Numbered from the stretch's first letter, positions 1 to 9,310 are shown. The stretch is DNA of 64,000 nucleotides from Hyphomicrobiales bacterium (GCA_021775425.1 JAJFHX010000020.1:1-64000); one strand, 5' to 3'. Numbers and translations: made by a program. The notes: generated by a model not told the origin, from the sequence alone.

Positions 1-137
1 GCCTCAATGCCAAGCGGGCTAACAACTCGTTCAACTTTCATTGCAGATGCCTCATTGGTTAAAAATGGCAAAGCCAAAACCAAAACCAGCAAAACTCCGA
101 TCGGTCTCAGAACCATGTTCAAACCCCAATTCTTCAT
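1..137 (-). CDS. M16 family peptidase, N-terminal part only (cut by window edge)
   Basis: Reading the minus strand from 137 to the window edge gives a signal peptide (basic start, a Leu/Val-rich core, a cut after NEASA) followed by MKVERVVSPLGIEA, which is how the second, usually inactive M16 peptidase of alphaproteobacteria begins. It lies 57 bases downstream of the complete M16 gene, so the two form the expected tandem pair of periplasmic pitrilysin-like subunits. ATG codons at 155, 137 and 116 are all in frame; none has a strong ribosome-binding site, so the start is uncertain. Only about 45 residues are visible, so the catalytic status cannot be judged. Confidence 0.75.
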   Translation of the reverse strand, partial: MKNWGLNMVLRPIGVLLVLVLALPFLTNEASAMKVERVVSPLGIE

Positions 138-194
138 TCCATTAATATATGTCATACGATGCCAATTATGTTTTGAAAGCCAAATAATTGTTTT

Positions 195-1607
195 TTATTT
201 TTTTGTCTCTGCGACAAGCTTTGGTTTCGGTTTTAAAATCCCGGTAACAGAAGCCTTAAGGTCAAGATATTTCTCAGCAACCCGCTTGAGGTCATCAACA
301 CCAACCTCTTTTAAACGATCCGGATAAGATTCAATATCCTTGATCGTCCATCCGGTAGAAAGTGAAAAACCATAACGCCGCGCCAAACCGGACTGGCTGT
401 CATTGCCATAGATATAATCCGCGATATAAGCGTTTCGGGCCCGGTTTAATTCAAGCTCACTAATGCCATTGGTGCGAATGTCATCAAACAGCTCATCAAC
501 CGCTTTTTCAATCTGCTCAACGGTCACACCTTTGGCCGGCACGGCATAAACATAAAGGCTGCCATAATCCATCCCGCTTGGTGAATAACCGCCACCCGCG
601 CTTGAGGCCAGCTTATCAGCAACCACCAGTTTTTTATAAAACCGGCTGGTCGTGCCTTCCACTGCAACTTTCATCAGCAATTCAAGCGCTTCGGAATCTC
701 CCTTAGGTGCCGTTTTATAACTCGGCGCCAGATAATGCCGCTGCCAGGAAAGCTTCCCGGCCCGGGCATCCTCAAGCACAACCTTGCGCGGTGCAACAGG
801 GTTCGGCTCCATAGGCCGCTCACGCTCTTCAAGATCCGGCCCGCGCTTCACTGGGCCATAAAATTTGTCAGCAAGTTTTTTCACTTCATCCGGTGTCACA
901 TCACCAGCAACAATCAGAATTGCATTATTCGGTGCGTAATACTTTTTATAATGGTTCAGCGCATCTTTCCGGCTGAGTTTCGCCATTTCATGCATCCAGC
1001 CAATCACCGGAATGCCATAAGGATGAGAAAGATAAAGCGCCGCGCTAATCTGTTCAGATAGAAGTGAATTCGGGCTGTTCTCAATTCTCGAACGGCGCTC
1101 TTCTAGAATAACATCCCGTTCTGTCAGCACATCTTTTTCAAGAAGCTTCAGATTGCTCATCCGATCAGCTTCCATCTCCATCACCATCGGCAGGTTTTCT
1201 TTCGCCACACGCTGAAAATAAGCCGTCACATCTTGCGAGGTAAATGCATTATCTTCGCCGCCATGGCGGGCAATAATTTTTGAAAATTGCCCCGGTGCGA
1301 TTTTTTCAGTTCCCTTAAACATCAGGTGTTCAAGAAAGTGCGCAATCCCGGAAACACCCGGCGCTTCATCTGCCGCACCAACACGATACCAGACCATATG
1401 CGTCACAACAGGCGCACGGTGATCAGGAATAACGACCACATCAAGCCCGTTTTCAAGCTTGAAGTAAGTCACCTCAGGGCCCTGACCGTTTTTCTGAGCA
1501 GTTTCTGCCAATACAGGGGATGTCTTAAGAGAAAGTGTGCTCATAATTAAAATCAGTGCCGATACGAAATAGAGAGCCCGGCCCAACCCTTTCCAAACAT
1601 GTTTCAT
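195..1607 (-). CDS. M16 family zinc peptidase (pitrilysin/processing-peptidase type)
   Basis: The 470-residue product has an N-terminal signal/anchor segment (about residues 10-32) and the inverted zinc motif HFLEH (His90, Glu93, His94), with a downstream EADRM carrying the likely third zinc ligand. It therefore looks like the catalytically active half of the pair, acting in the periplasm on peptides or misfolded proteins. The length is normal for bacterial single-repeat M16 proteins, which dimerise with an inactive partner, here the truncated gene at the window start. The longest frame starts at a TTG at 1616; the ATG at 1607 is preferred, although its ribosome-binding site is weak. It is the last complete gene of the minus-strand run lspA, lipoprotein, M16, M16. 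Confidence 0.93.
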   Translation of the reverse strand: MKHVWKGLGRALYFVSALILIMSTLSLKTSPVLAETAQKNGQGPEVTYFKLENGLDVVVIPDHRAPVVTHMVWYRVGAADEAPGVSGIAHFLEHLMFKGTEKIAPGQFSKIIARHGGEDNAFTSQDVTAYFQRVAKENLPMVMEMEADRMSNLKLLEKDVLTERDVILEERRSRIENSPNSLLSEQISAALYLSHPYGIPVIGWMHEMAKLSRKDALNHYKKYYAPNNAILIVAGDVTPDEVKKLADKFYGPVKRGPDLEERERPMEPNPVAPRKVVLEDARAGKLSWQRHYLAPSYKTAPKGDSEALELLMKVAVEGTTSRFYKKLVVADKLASSAGGGYSPSGMDYGSLYVYAVPAKGVTVEQIEKAVDELFDDIRTNGISELELNRARNAYIADYIYGNDSQSGLARRYGFSLSTGWTIKDIESYPDRLKEVGVDDLKRVAEKYLDLKASVTGILKPKPKLVAETKK

Positions 1608-1807
1608 ATGTGCCAATCCAGAATTATATCTCTAGTGAATATAGTTTTTTTAAAAAGAAATGAAAGAGGACAATCTCTTTATCACACGCTTGTGTTCGAA
1701 AATTGTGAAAAATCAATCATCTTCAGATCGGTAGGTCACCGCCAACGGAAAGATTGAAGGCCATAAACTAAAGGTCAGCGACAGTGCAAAACAGCATACG
1801 TCAAAGC

Positions 1808-2281
1808 TTACTGCTGGTCACCGTCATCACGTCCAAATGAATTGCTAAGCGCTTTGGACAACAGCGAACCACAATGAATGGCCTTTTTCTCATCATAAAA
1901 CGGATCATGCTCATTGCGCCCGATATCACGGCAATATTTCGCGCGCTGTTCTTTTAGCAATGCAGCCTCGTGCTTCACCCGCTTATCAGGGTCATCCGGC
2001 CAGTTCATCTCTTCCTGCACTGCCACCCGCTTGCCGGGTTCTGGCAGGTCAGCCGCAGGCGGCAACACCAATGGAGACCGTTCCGCAACCTTCGGATCAG
2101 GCCGTTTACCGGTCAGTGAACCATCAAGACCAACCGCTTCAAAAATCTTGCCTTCAAATTGAACATCACCAGCCCCACAACCGGAAAGATTGAGCGTAAC
2201 CAGCACAATCAACAAAGCAACAGCAGGCACACGTAATAGTGACCTGAAGTAACCGTGTATTGAAGCTCCAATTTTCAACAT
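1808..2281 (-). CDS. Small lipoprotein, BamF/DUF3035-like
   Basis: The 157-residue product starts at an ATG preceded by AGGGACGGG. A hydrophobic stretch (about residues 17-33) ends in the lipobox LSGC, so it is a lipoprotein processed by the LspA encoded next door. The middle contains PLVLPPAADLPEPG, which resembles the PLV-x-PP...LP-x-PG segment I associate with DUF3035, a family described as BamF of the outer-membrane protein assembly machine. Position between lspA and the M16 peptidases is the usual place for that family. Two Cys (in KYC and HCG) near the C-terminus could pair. Assignment is by motif and context only; the rest of the protein is acidic and low in recognisable features. Confidence 0.65.
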   Translation of the reverse strand: MLKIGASIHGYFRSLLRVPAVALLIVLVTLNLSGCGAGDVQFEGKIFEAVGLDGSLTGKRPDPKVAERSPLVLPPAADLPEPGKRVAVQEEMNWPDDPDKRVKHEAALLKEQRAKYCRDIGRNEHDPFYDEKKAIHCGSLLSKALSNSFGRDDGDQQ

Positions 2282-2421
2282 AGACCCGTCCCTAACTCGC
2301 TGATCAGAAAACAAATTAACCCGCAAACCGGCCAATTGCCAATAAATATATACGATTCTCGCGATTTCCCGCCAGAATAAAGCAATACTAATCATTTAAG
2401 GCCATTTTGCGATCTGCCAGC

Positions 2422-2964
2422 TCAGCCATTTGTCACTGTTTTGGTCTTGGCATCATGAAATGTCAGATCGTAAAGCAACACGGCAGCACCAGCAACAATT
2501 GCCACATCAGCCACATTGAAAATATACCAGTAATAGCCAAATGCATGCAATGAAACAAAATCTGCAACCGCTTCATAGTTAATCCGGTCAAGCATATTGC
2601 CAGCCGCCCCGCCAATCACAAGGCCAATACCCAGCGCCAGAAACCGGCCCGTAACCGAGCCAAGCCAGATGAAAAAGCCAATCATCGCTAAAACGGAAAA
2701 TCCAATCAACAAATACCGGCCCATATCACTATGTTGCGCAAACAATCCGTAAGAAACACCTTTATTCCAGGCCATCGTCAAATCCATAAACGGCGTCACG
2801 ACAAAACGGCATTTATAAGAAAGCGCCTGATCAAGTGGCGCACAGCCCTGCGCTGGCCAGAACAAATGGATGATCCAGTATTTAGAAAGCTGATCCAGCA
2901 AAAAAATTATGCCGGCAGTTACAACACCAAACAGTGAAAACCGCCCCCAAACAGAGAAACTCAT
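2422..2964 (-). CDS. lspA: Lipoprotein signal peptidase (signal peptidase II)
   Basis: This inner-membrane aspartyl protease cleaves the signal peptide from diacylglyceryl-modified prolipoproteins. The 180-residue product has four membrane segments and both catalytic blocks: GGAAGNMLDRI with Asp126 and FNVADVAI with Asp153, 27 residues apart as in the family. The ATG at 2964 has GGAG just upstream, whereas the longer frame begins at a TTG inside that ribosome-binding site. There is an extra loop with two Cys (about residues 41-52) between the first and second membrane segments. It follows ileS by about 50 bases, the common ileS-lspA arrangement. Confidence 0.97.
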   Translation of the reverse strand: MSFSVWGRFSLFGVVTAGIIFLLDQLSKYWIIHLFWPAQGCAPLDQALSYKCRFVVTPFMDLTMAWNKGVSYGLFAQHSDMGRYLLIGFSVLAMIGFFIWLGSVTGRFLALGIGLVIGGAAGNMLDRINYEAVADFVSLHAFGYYWYIFNVADVAIVAGAAVLLYDLTFHDAKTKTVTNG

Positions 2965-3015
2965 ACAACTCTCCAATCCATAAGTTCAAAAGGCACAGAA
3001 ATCCCTTTTCTTAAC

Positions 3016-5976
3016 TTATAGCGCATCAAACTCACGAACAGCTTTGGCATCCCGCACACTAAGCTCAGGAAACGCCGTATCAGACCCGACATCATCTGAA
3101 ATCTTCCATGACCGGGCGCATTTTTTCCCCTCGGCCAGTTGAGGCACCACAGCAACAGGTGATCCGTCTTCCAGCGTGAAGGCATCAGCCGGCACATCAC
3201 CAGCAGTAGCCTTGCTTAATGTCGCGCCCGATGTAATCGCAATCTCCGCCCAGTCCTGGTCAGAAATCGCATCATAAAGCGCGTCATCCGTAATATAAAT
3301 CAGTGGGGCTGCTTCAAGGCTTGAGCCAATGCGCTTTTCACGCCGTTCAACCTCAAGCGCGCCTGTTACAACCCGGCGCACCTGTTTCACTTTTTCCCAT
3401 TTGGCCGCAAGCTTCTCATCTTTAAAAGCCGGATTGACTGGAGGAAAGTCTCTAAGATGCACAGACCCGGCATCATCTCCCATCCGTGAAAGCCACACTT
3501 CTTCCATGGTAAAAACAAGCATTGGCGCAAGCCAGGCCGTCAACACATTGAACAACTCATCAAGCACCGTCAGAGAAGACCGGCGCACCAGTGAGGAATG
3601 CGCCTCACAGTATAGCGCGTCTTTGCGGATATCGAAATAAAACGCGGAAAGCTCAACCGTGCAAAACTGAAACACAGCATGAAACGCTTTTTTGAAATCG
3701 TAATTCTTATAAGCTTCCCGTACCAGTTGATCCAGCTCATAAATCCGGTGCAGCATCACCCGCTCCAGTTCCGGCATGTCTTTATATTCAACTTTCAGAT
3801 CATCTGAATAATGGTGCAGATTACCTAGCAAAAACCGCAGTGTGTTTCTGAGCTTCCGATAACTCTCAACCCCCGTCTTGATCATTTCCTGACCAATCCG
3901 CTGGTCTTCCTGATAATCCGTTGACATCACCCAAAGTCTGAGAATATCAGCACCGTATTGACGGATCACATCTTGCGGTGCAACAGAATTCCCCTTCGAC
4001 TTGGACATTTTCTTGCCCTTGTCATCAAGCGTAAAGCCATGTGTTAAAACCGCTTTATAAGGTGCACGCCCCCTGGTGCCACAACTTTCCAGCAAAGAAG
4101 ACTGAAACCAGCCACGATGCTGATCAGACCCTTCAAGATAAAGATCAGCAGGCGAGCGCAAACCTTCACGTTCTTCAAGCACAAAGGCATGTGTCGAGCC
4201 ACTGTCAAACCAGACATCAAGAATGTCCATCACCTGGTCCCACTCATCAACATTGTCAACAAGCCCATCGAGATACTGCGCTTTCGCCCCGTCTTCAAAC
4301 CAGGCATCAGCACCCTTCTCAGCAAAGGAGGACAAAATCCGAGCCTCAAGCTCATCCGATTTGTCAAAATCATGCGAAGGAATAATCGCGCCAGTTTCTT
4401 TATTCGTGAAAATACAAATCGGCACACCCCACGCCCGCTGGCGCGAAATCACCCAGTCAGGCCGGTTCTCAACCATTGCTTTCAGCCGGTTATAGCCGGC
4501 TGGCGGCACAAATTGCGTCTCATCAATCGCGGCAAGTGCCATTTCTCTGATCGAGCGTTCGTCCGCCTGCCCTTCAATTTTAATTGGCTTGTCAATGGCG
4601 ATAAACCATTGTGGTGTTGCCCTGAAAATCACCGGTGCCTTCGAGCGCCAGCTATGCGGGTAACTATGGCGCAGCTTGCCGCGCGCCATTAACGCACCAG
4701 CCTCAGCAAGCGCGTCGATAACCCGTTTATTGGCGTCACCAAATTTTCCCTTCTGGTTAATCACCAGCGCCGGCTCATCACCACCAAATAAGGGAACATC
4801 AGCGTGGTAATATCCATCCTCTTTCACAGTCTGCGGCACACCTTCAATGCCCGCCTCACGAAAAGAGCGTTGGTTCGATAAATAAAGCCCATAGTCATCC
4901 GCGCCATGCCCGGGCGCAATATGCACAAACCCGGTGCCCGTATCATCCGTTACAAAATCACCGGCATAAAGCTTGACCGGGAAGTCATAGCCCTGCCCGC
5001 GCAGCGGATGGGCCACTTCTTCAATCAGTGTCGGGTCAATGTCACAAAGCCGGTTAAAGCTTTCAACTTTAGCTGCACCCAGAACCCGTTCAGCAAGAGC
5101 ATCACAAAGACAAAACTTTTCACCAACCCCAGCCCAGTTATCCTCAGGCGCATCAGTGACTTCATAAAGCCCGTAAGAAAGGTGCTTGCCATAAGAAATC
5201 GCGCGATTTCCAGGAATGGTCCATGGCGTTGTAGTCCAGATCACCACCTTCGCTCCGTCAAGCTCTGAATTGGCTTTCACCACCGGGAATTTGACAAAAA
5301 TCGTCGGGCTTTCATGCTCTTCATATTCAACTTCAGCTTCAGCCAGCGCCGTTTTTTCAACAACTGACCACATCACTGGTTTAAAATCCTGATAGAGCGA
5401 GCCGTTCTTGGCAAACTTCAGCAATTCGCCAGCAATAACTTTTTCCGCGTCAAAAGTCATGGTCAGGTAACTTGCATCCCACTCCCCATGCACGCCAAGC
5501 CGTTGCATCTCAGCCTTTTGCCGGTCAACCCAGATATCTGCAAATTCACGGCATTCCGCTCTGAACTCATTGACTGGTACACCGTCCTTGTTCTGCCCTT
5601 TTTGCCGATATTTTTCTTCTACTTTCCATTCAATCGGTAAACCATGACAATCCCAGCCATGAATAAATGGGCTGTCAAAGCCAAGCATATTACGTGAGCG
5701 CACCACCACATCTTTAAGAGTTTTATTCAACGCATGGCCAATATGAATGTCACCATTGGCATAAGGGGGGCCATCATGCAGAATGTATTGCTCACGCCCG
5801 GCGCCTTTTGCCCTTAATTGCCCGTAAATGTCCTGCTCGTCCCATCTTTGAATAAAATCGGGTTCACGCTTCGGCAAACCAGCCTTCATCGGAAAAGAAG
5901 TCACAGGTAAAAACAGTGTCTCACGCCAGTCACGCTGTTCAGTCTGCGCGCCATCAACCACTTTGCTATCGGACAT
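3016..5976 (-). CDS. ileS: Isoleucyl-tRNA synthetase
   Basis: Cytoplasmic class I aminoacyl-tRNA synthetase that charges tRNA-Ile and edits misactivated valine. The 986-residue protein contains the HIGH signature (residues 78-81) and KMSKS (near residue 655), with the CP1 editing domain between them (TTTPWTIPGN) and the anticodon-binding domain after. The ATG at 5976 has GAAGG upstream; the longer TTG start at 5991 is less likely. The C-terminal zinc finger found in many bacterial IleS proteins is eroded: only KCARSW remains of the first Cys pair and the second pair reads SVRD. It lies upstream of lspA on the same strand. Confidence 0.98.
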   Translation of the reverse strand: MSDSKVVDGAQTEQRDWRETLFLPVTSFPMKAGLPKREPDFIQRWDEQDIYGQLRAKGAGREQYILHDGPPYANGDIHIGHALNKTLKDVVVRSRNMLGFDSPFIHGWDCHGLPIEWKVEEKYRQKGQNKDGVPVNEFRAECREFADIWVDRQKAEMQRLGVHGEWDASYLTMTFDAEKVIAGELLKFAKNGSLYQDFKPVMWSVVEKTALAEAEVEYEEHESPTIFVKFPVVKANSELDGAKVVIWTTTPWTIPGNRAISYGKHLSYGLYEVTDAPEDNWAGVGEKFCLCDALAERVLGAAKVESFNRLCDIDPTLIEEVAHPLRGQGYDFPVKLYAGDFVTDDTGTGFVHIAPGHGADDYGLYLSNQRSFREAGIEGVPQTVKEDGYYHADVPLFGGDEPALVINQKGKFGDANKRVIDALAEAGALMARGKLRHSYPHSWRSKAPVIFRATPQWFIAIDKPIKIEGQADERSIREMALAAIDETQFVPPAGYNRLKAMVENRPDWVISRQRAWGVPICIFTNKETGAIIPSHDFDKSDELEARILSSFAEKGADAWFEDGAKAQYLDGLVDNVDEWDQVMDILDVWFDSGSTHAFVLEEREGLRSPADLYLEGSDQHRGWFQSSLLESCGTRGRAPYKAVLTHGFTLDDKGKKMSKSKGNSVAPQDVIRQYGADILRLWVMSTDYQEDQRIGQEMIKTGVESYRKLRNTLRFLLGNLHHYSDDLKVEYKDMPELERVMLHRIYELDQLVREAYKNYDFKKAFHAVFQFCTVELSAFYFDIRKDALYCEAHSSLVRRSSLTVLDELFNVLTAWLAPMLVFTMEEVWLSRMGDDAGSVHLRDFPPVNPAFKDEKLAAKWEKVKQVRRVVTGALEVERREKRIGSSLEAAPLIYITDDALYDAISDQDWAEIAITSGATLSKATAGDVPADAFTLEDGSPVAVVPQLAEGKKCARSWKISDDVGSDTAFPELSVRDAKAVREFDAL

Positions 5977-6320
5977 AAAATAAACCTTCAAATCTATGCA
6001 TAATTTTTTAAAAACCAGCCAGCCATATCACGAACCGGTTTCACGTATGAAGACGTCAGTTTTAAGACATCAGTATAAAAGCAAACAAGCCAGTAAATAA
6101 ATGAGTGACGGAATATGAGTAATCTCAAAGGTACATTCCAGAAATTTTTGAATTACCGGCACCTGAAAGACAGTTTAACCCCAGCAAATATTGCTCTTAA
6201 GACCGCTCACCCATCTTTAGAATTGGTTTAAGGTTTTTTCATCCCATCTCTGGGCTGTCAAGGGAATTAACAGAACGAAACAACAGCCAATAAGCTGCAG
6301 GAAAACAGGAATGCGCAATC
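5977..6320 (-). other. Intergenic region upstream of ileS
   Basis: This 344-base stretch separates ribF from ileS, both on the minus strand. I see no credible gene, tRNA or hairpin with a T-run in it. It probably carries the ileS promoter. No T-box-like leader was recognised, as expected for this class. Confidence 0.4.
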
Positions 6321-7280
6321 TTATTGCCCCCTTAAAACATCCTCAACCTGCTTGCAGTCTATATCCATCTGCGCCACAAGTTCTGCGCTATTGCTGAACT
6401 TCATATCCTCACGAATAAAATCAACAAACTCAACAGCAATCTCCTTGTCATAAAGGTTGCCCTGATAATCAAGCAGAAAAACTTCAAGCACAGGTTGGTC
6501 ATTGTCAAAACTCGGTCGCTTGCCATAATAAGCTGCCGCCTTATAACGCGCCCCTTCAAAATGAACAAACCCCGCATAAATCCCGTGATGCAGATGGCAC
6601 CCCGGCGGCATGGTAATATTCGCGGTCGGGAACCCAAGCCCTTCCCCCCGCCCGGCGCCAGATGTCACAACCCCTTCAACCTGCCAGTTCCGCCCCAAAA
6701 TCAAAGCGGCACGTTTGACTTGCCCCTCTTCAAGTGCATCACGCACCAGTGTAGAAGAATAAATCAGCCCACCAGCATCTGGTTGTTTTGCTTCAGCTGA
6801 ACCACTAAGCCCTTCAGCCTTCATCACACTGACACCAAAACCAAATTTTTCACCAAGTTCAGACATCACCTGCGGGTTGCCACCACGTGCCCGGCCAAAA
6901 AAGAAGTCATAGCCAATCACCACATGAGAAACACCAAGCGCATCAACCAGTATTGTTTTTACAAAATCTTCCGCTTCCATCTGCGCAAGATCAGCATCAA
7001 ATTTCAGCTGGAGCGAAACTTCAAGACCCAATCCGCGAAATTGCGCCAGCTTTTGCGCCCGGCTGGTCAGCATAAACAAAGGCGTATCAGGCGAGAAATA
7101 CTGCCGTGGATGCGGCGCAAAAAACATAACGCCGGAATTCAGCTCACGTTTCAATGCCAGATCTAGAGCATGCTGCAAAACGGCCCGGTGGCCAAGATGT
7201 ACCCCGTCAAAATTGCCAATCGCCAGAACCAGCCCCTTCATCGAGGCTGGAAACGATTTATAATCTGTAAGTTCAAGCAT
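6321..7280 (-). CDS. ribF: Bifunctional riboflavin kinase / FAD synthetase
   Basis: Converts riboflavin to FMN and then FAD. The 319-residue product has the N-terminal nucleotidyltransferase with GNFDGVHLGH (residues 22-31), a second block FFFGRARGGN, and a C-terminal riboflavin kinase domain starting near GRNWQVEGVV and containing GEGLGFPTANI, the ATP/flavin-binding motif. It begins at the ATG at 7280, 40 bases after the MaoC gene, and lies upstream of ileS; the order ribF, ileS, lspA is a conserved alphaproteobacterial arrangement. Length and domain order are standard. Confidence 0.97.
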   Translation of the reverse strand: MLELTDYKSFPASMKGLVLAIGNFDGVHLGHRAVLQHALDLALKRELNSGVMFFAPHPRQYFSPDTPLFMLTSRAQKLAQFRGLGLEVSLQLKFDADLAQMEAEDFVKTILVDALGVSHVVIGYDFFFGRARGGNPQVMSELGEKFGFGVSVMKAEGLSGSAEAKQPDAGGLIYSSTLVRDALEEGQVKRAALILGRNWQVEGVVTSGAGRGEGLGFPTANITMPPGCHLHHGIYAGFVHFEGARYKAAAYYGKRPSFDNDQPVLEVFLLDYQGNLYDKEIAVEFVDFIREDMKFSNSAELVAQMDIDCKQVEDVLRGQ

Positions 7281-7320
7281 GAAAAAATGGCTCTGCTTAT
7301 GGTTGAAGAAAAACCTGAAT

Positions 7321-7761
7321 TTATCTCTTTTTAGAAGAAGGCACCATCATAACTGCCTCACCACCAATGACGACACGATTTTTAACACTGCATCTGCAAC
7401 TCAGTACCACCACCCGGCGGTGAAAATTCACTTTTTCAACCCTTACACTGGCCGTCACCAGATCCCCAATCCGAACCGGCGCTCTGAAAATCAGGTCCTG
7501 ATGCAGATAAATACTGCCCGGCCCGGGCAATTTGGTCCCAAGAACAGTTGAAAGAAAGCCCGCCGTCAGCAGACCATGCGCGATCCGCCCTTTAAATCGG
7601 GTGGTCTTGGCATATTCCTCATCTAGGTGAACCGGGTTATGATCACCTGAGATCTCGGCAAAATTAATAATCAGTGCTTCGGTGATCTCTTTTTCAAAAG
7701 AGGCCTCCATACCGATTTCCAGATCTTCAATTGTGTAACCACCCGTCTTCAAGTCAACCAT
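7321..7761 (-). CDS. MaoC-type hot-dog dehydratase ((R)-specific enoyl-CoA hydratase-like)
   Basis: A 146-residue single hot-dog-fold protein. The segment FAEISGDHNPVHLDEEYA is the hydratase-2 motif with its Asp and His, and IAHGLL is the usual second block. The family hydrates trans-2-enoyl-CoA to (R)-3-hydroxyacyl-CoA, in polyester precursor supply or fatty-acid modification; the physiological substrate here is unknown. The ATG at 7761 is chosen because GGGGAAG precedes it; ATG 7782 and GTG 7785 are alternative longer starts. It is the first gene of the minus-strand run into ribF and lies about 380 bases from the divergent cheY. Confidence 0.88.
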   Translation of the reverse strand: MVDLKTGGYTIEDLEIGMEASFEKEITEALIINFAEISGDHNPVHLDEEYAKTTRFKGRIAHGLLTAGFLSTVLGTKLPGPGSIYLHQDLIFRAPVRIGDLVTASVRVEKVNFHRRVVVLSCRCSVKNRVVIGGEAVMMVPSSKKR

Positions 7762-8050
7762 AGTCTTCCCCAAAATTACCATCACTTATGTGAATTTGCG
7801 CGACAGTAACCAAGCCCGGTTGCCCCTTCAAGAAATATCCGCCCCAAATGACTGAAAAATAAGAAAAACGTACAAATTAGATGAATTAGCGCAGTTATTT
7901 TACGTATTGAGAGTTCCTGTTTACATTCCAACAAGGCTGAGAACCCATAAAATTTGTCAAAATCAGATATTTTTTTAGCTATATTAATTCCATTAACCTT
8001 ATTTTTAACTCCTCTTGCTATCGTCACTTTGAATGTAGGCATCAGTTTTC

Positions 8051-8085
8051 TTGGCTGGCCTATAAATTTTTTTGGATGGCCTTTA
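8051..8085 (+). promoter_or_regulatory. Direct repeat upstream of cheY, possible activator site
   Basis: Two near-identical 14-mers, TTGGCTGGCCTATA (8051-8064) and TTGGATGGCCTTTA (8072-8085), match at 12 of 14 positions. They start 21 bases apart, two helical turns, and sit 60-95 bases upstream of the cheY start. This is the layout of a regulator binding as tandem monomers on one DNA face. It is an inference from pattern only. Confidence 0.35.
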
Positions 8086-8144
8086 GGGGCAAGTTGCATA
8101 AATAGCGGGGCAACCCGCTCTATAGGGGAAATGGAGAGAGCGTA

Positions 8145-8528
8145 ATGGCAATTGATCTTCAAATGCCAGTTCTGGTGGTAGACGATTATAAAACAATGAT
8201 CCGAATCATTCGGAATTTGCTGAAACAATTGGGCTTTAGCGACATTGATGATGCGGCTGACGGAACCGAAGCATTAGCAAAAATGCAACAGCGTAAATAT
8301 GGGCTGGTCATTTCAGACTGGAACATGGAACCAATGACTGGTTATGAGCTTTTAAAAGAAGTTCGCTCTGACGAAAATCTGATGAGAACTCCTTTCATCA
8401 TGGTGACAGCAGAATCTAAAACTGAAAACGTGATTGCAGCGAAAAAAGCTGGCGTAAACAATTACATTGTGAAGCCGTTTAACGCAGCAACACTCAGTGC
8501 CAAAATCAACGCGGTTTTCGGCGAGTAA
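8145..8528 (+). CDS. cheY: Single-domain CheY-type response regulator
   Basis: A 127-residue receiver domain with no output domain: acidic pocket Asp13/Asp14, phosphoacceptor Asp58 in ISDWNMEPMTG, switch Thr88 and Lys110 in VKPF. The sequence is very close to the conserved alphaproteobacterial CheY that occurs away from the main chemotaxis operon. Phosphorylated CheY normally acts on the flagellar switch or competes for phosphate with other receivers. GGGGAAATGGAGAG precedes the ATG. The next gene, 74 bases downstream on the same strand, encodes a CheZ-type phosphatase, its likely partner. No chemotaxis kinase, receptor or flagellar gene is present in the window. Confidence 0.95.
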   Translation: MAIDLQMPVLVVDDYKTMIRIIRNLLKQLGFSDIDDAADGTEALAKMQQRKYGLVISDWNMEPMTGYELLKEVRSDENLMRTPFIMVTAESKTENVIAAKKAGVNNYIVKPFNAATLSAKINAVFGE

Positions 8529-8602
8529 TTTATATAAAGGGAATGAGTTAAAACTCATTTCCTTAATTTACTGCATAAGTAACGAGTAGCAGGAGTACCA
8601 CC

Positions 8603-9271
8603 ATGGCGAAGCAATCCAACGCCGTGCCCGAGGCCGAGTGCGCAAGCATCGCCAAGCGCGAATTCCCCACAGATTCCAATCAGTCAGCACAGGATATATC
8701 TTTAGCCGAAGTCTTGCATCTGGCGCAGAGTTCAGTTGAAACTTTAAAAGAATTCCTCAACCGTCTCGACACAACTGTTGGTGACGATTTTCACCAGATC
8801 ATGGAGAAAATCAGTCAGACCCGTGACGACATGCAGCTCCTCAATATGCCAAACAATGAAGTTTGCCCGTTAACGGACGCTGAAAATGAATTAAAAATGG
8901 TCGTCAAAGCCACCGAAGATGCAACAAACCGCATCATGAGTGCCGCTGAAACCATCATGACAGCAGACCCAAAAGACCCGGCCCACTATCACCTCACAGT
9001 TGAAAGCAAGGTGATGGAGATTTTTGAAGCCTGCTCATTCCAGGATATCACCGGTCAGCGCATCAACCGCGTTGTTGAAACTCTCGATTTTGTTGATTAT
9101 CGCATCCACAAAATCGCAGCTTTTCTTGGCATCGAAACCGCATCAGAGCGTCGCGAATTTAACGAGCAGGCCTTCATGGAAAGACTGCAAAGAAAAGATG
9201 ATCTCATTCTGCATGGGCCCCAGGAAGACGGCGAAGGCGTTGATCAGAACGAAATAGACAATATGTTTTAA
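8603..9271 (+). CDS. cheZ: CheZ-type protein phosphatase
   Basis: The 222-residue, mostly helical protein carries FQDITGQRINR (residues 146-156), matching the active site of CheZ, where the Asp (148) and Gln (152) act on phospho-CheY. The N-terminal part (35-120) is predicted as the long helical hairpin of the family. The C-terminus ends VDQNEIDNMF, an acidic amphipathic tail comparable to the CheY-tethering helix at the end of E. coli CheZ. AGGAG lies before the ATG. It sits just after cheY, so both are probably co-transcribed and terminate at 9311-9342. The same tail motif recurs in the protein at 15431-15994. Confidence 0.88.
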   Translation: MAKQSNAVPEAECASIAKREFPTDSNQSAQDISLAEVLHLAQSSVETLKEFLNRLDTTVGDDFHQIMEKISQTRDDMQLLNMPNNEVCPLTDAENELKMVVKATEDATNRIMSAAETIMTADPKDPAHYHLTVESKVMEIFEACSFQDITGQRINRVVETLDFVDYRIHKIAAFLGIETASERREFNEQAFMERLQRKDDLILHGPQEDGEGVDQNEIDNMF

Positions 9272-9310
9272 GTTATTGGAACTTCCAGCATATTTAACGA
9301 AATTACAACT

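Noticed and set aside
4117-4692. 191-residue frame on the plus strand
   Set aside because: It lies opposite ileS and has the low-complexity, Arg/His/Pro-rich look of an antisense shadow; no ribosome-binding site or family match.
8071-8105. Sigma-54 promoter (GG-N10-GC)
   Set aside because: GG and GC pairs before cheY are spaced 9 or 16 bases apart, not 10.
7954-8145. 63-residue hydrophobic frame ending at the cheY start codon
   Set aside because: Begins at TTG without a ribosome-binding site, and the stretch contains the direct repeats, so it is more likely promoter/leader DNA.
7782-8228. 148-residue minus-strand frame overlapping the cheY promoter and start
   Set aside because: Overlaps the cheY coding region on the other strand and lacks a ribosome-binding site or domain.
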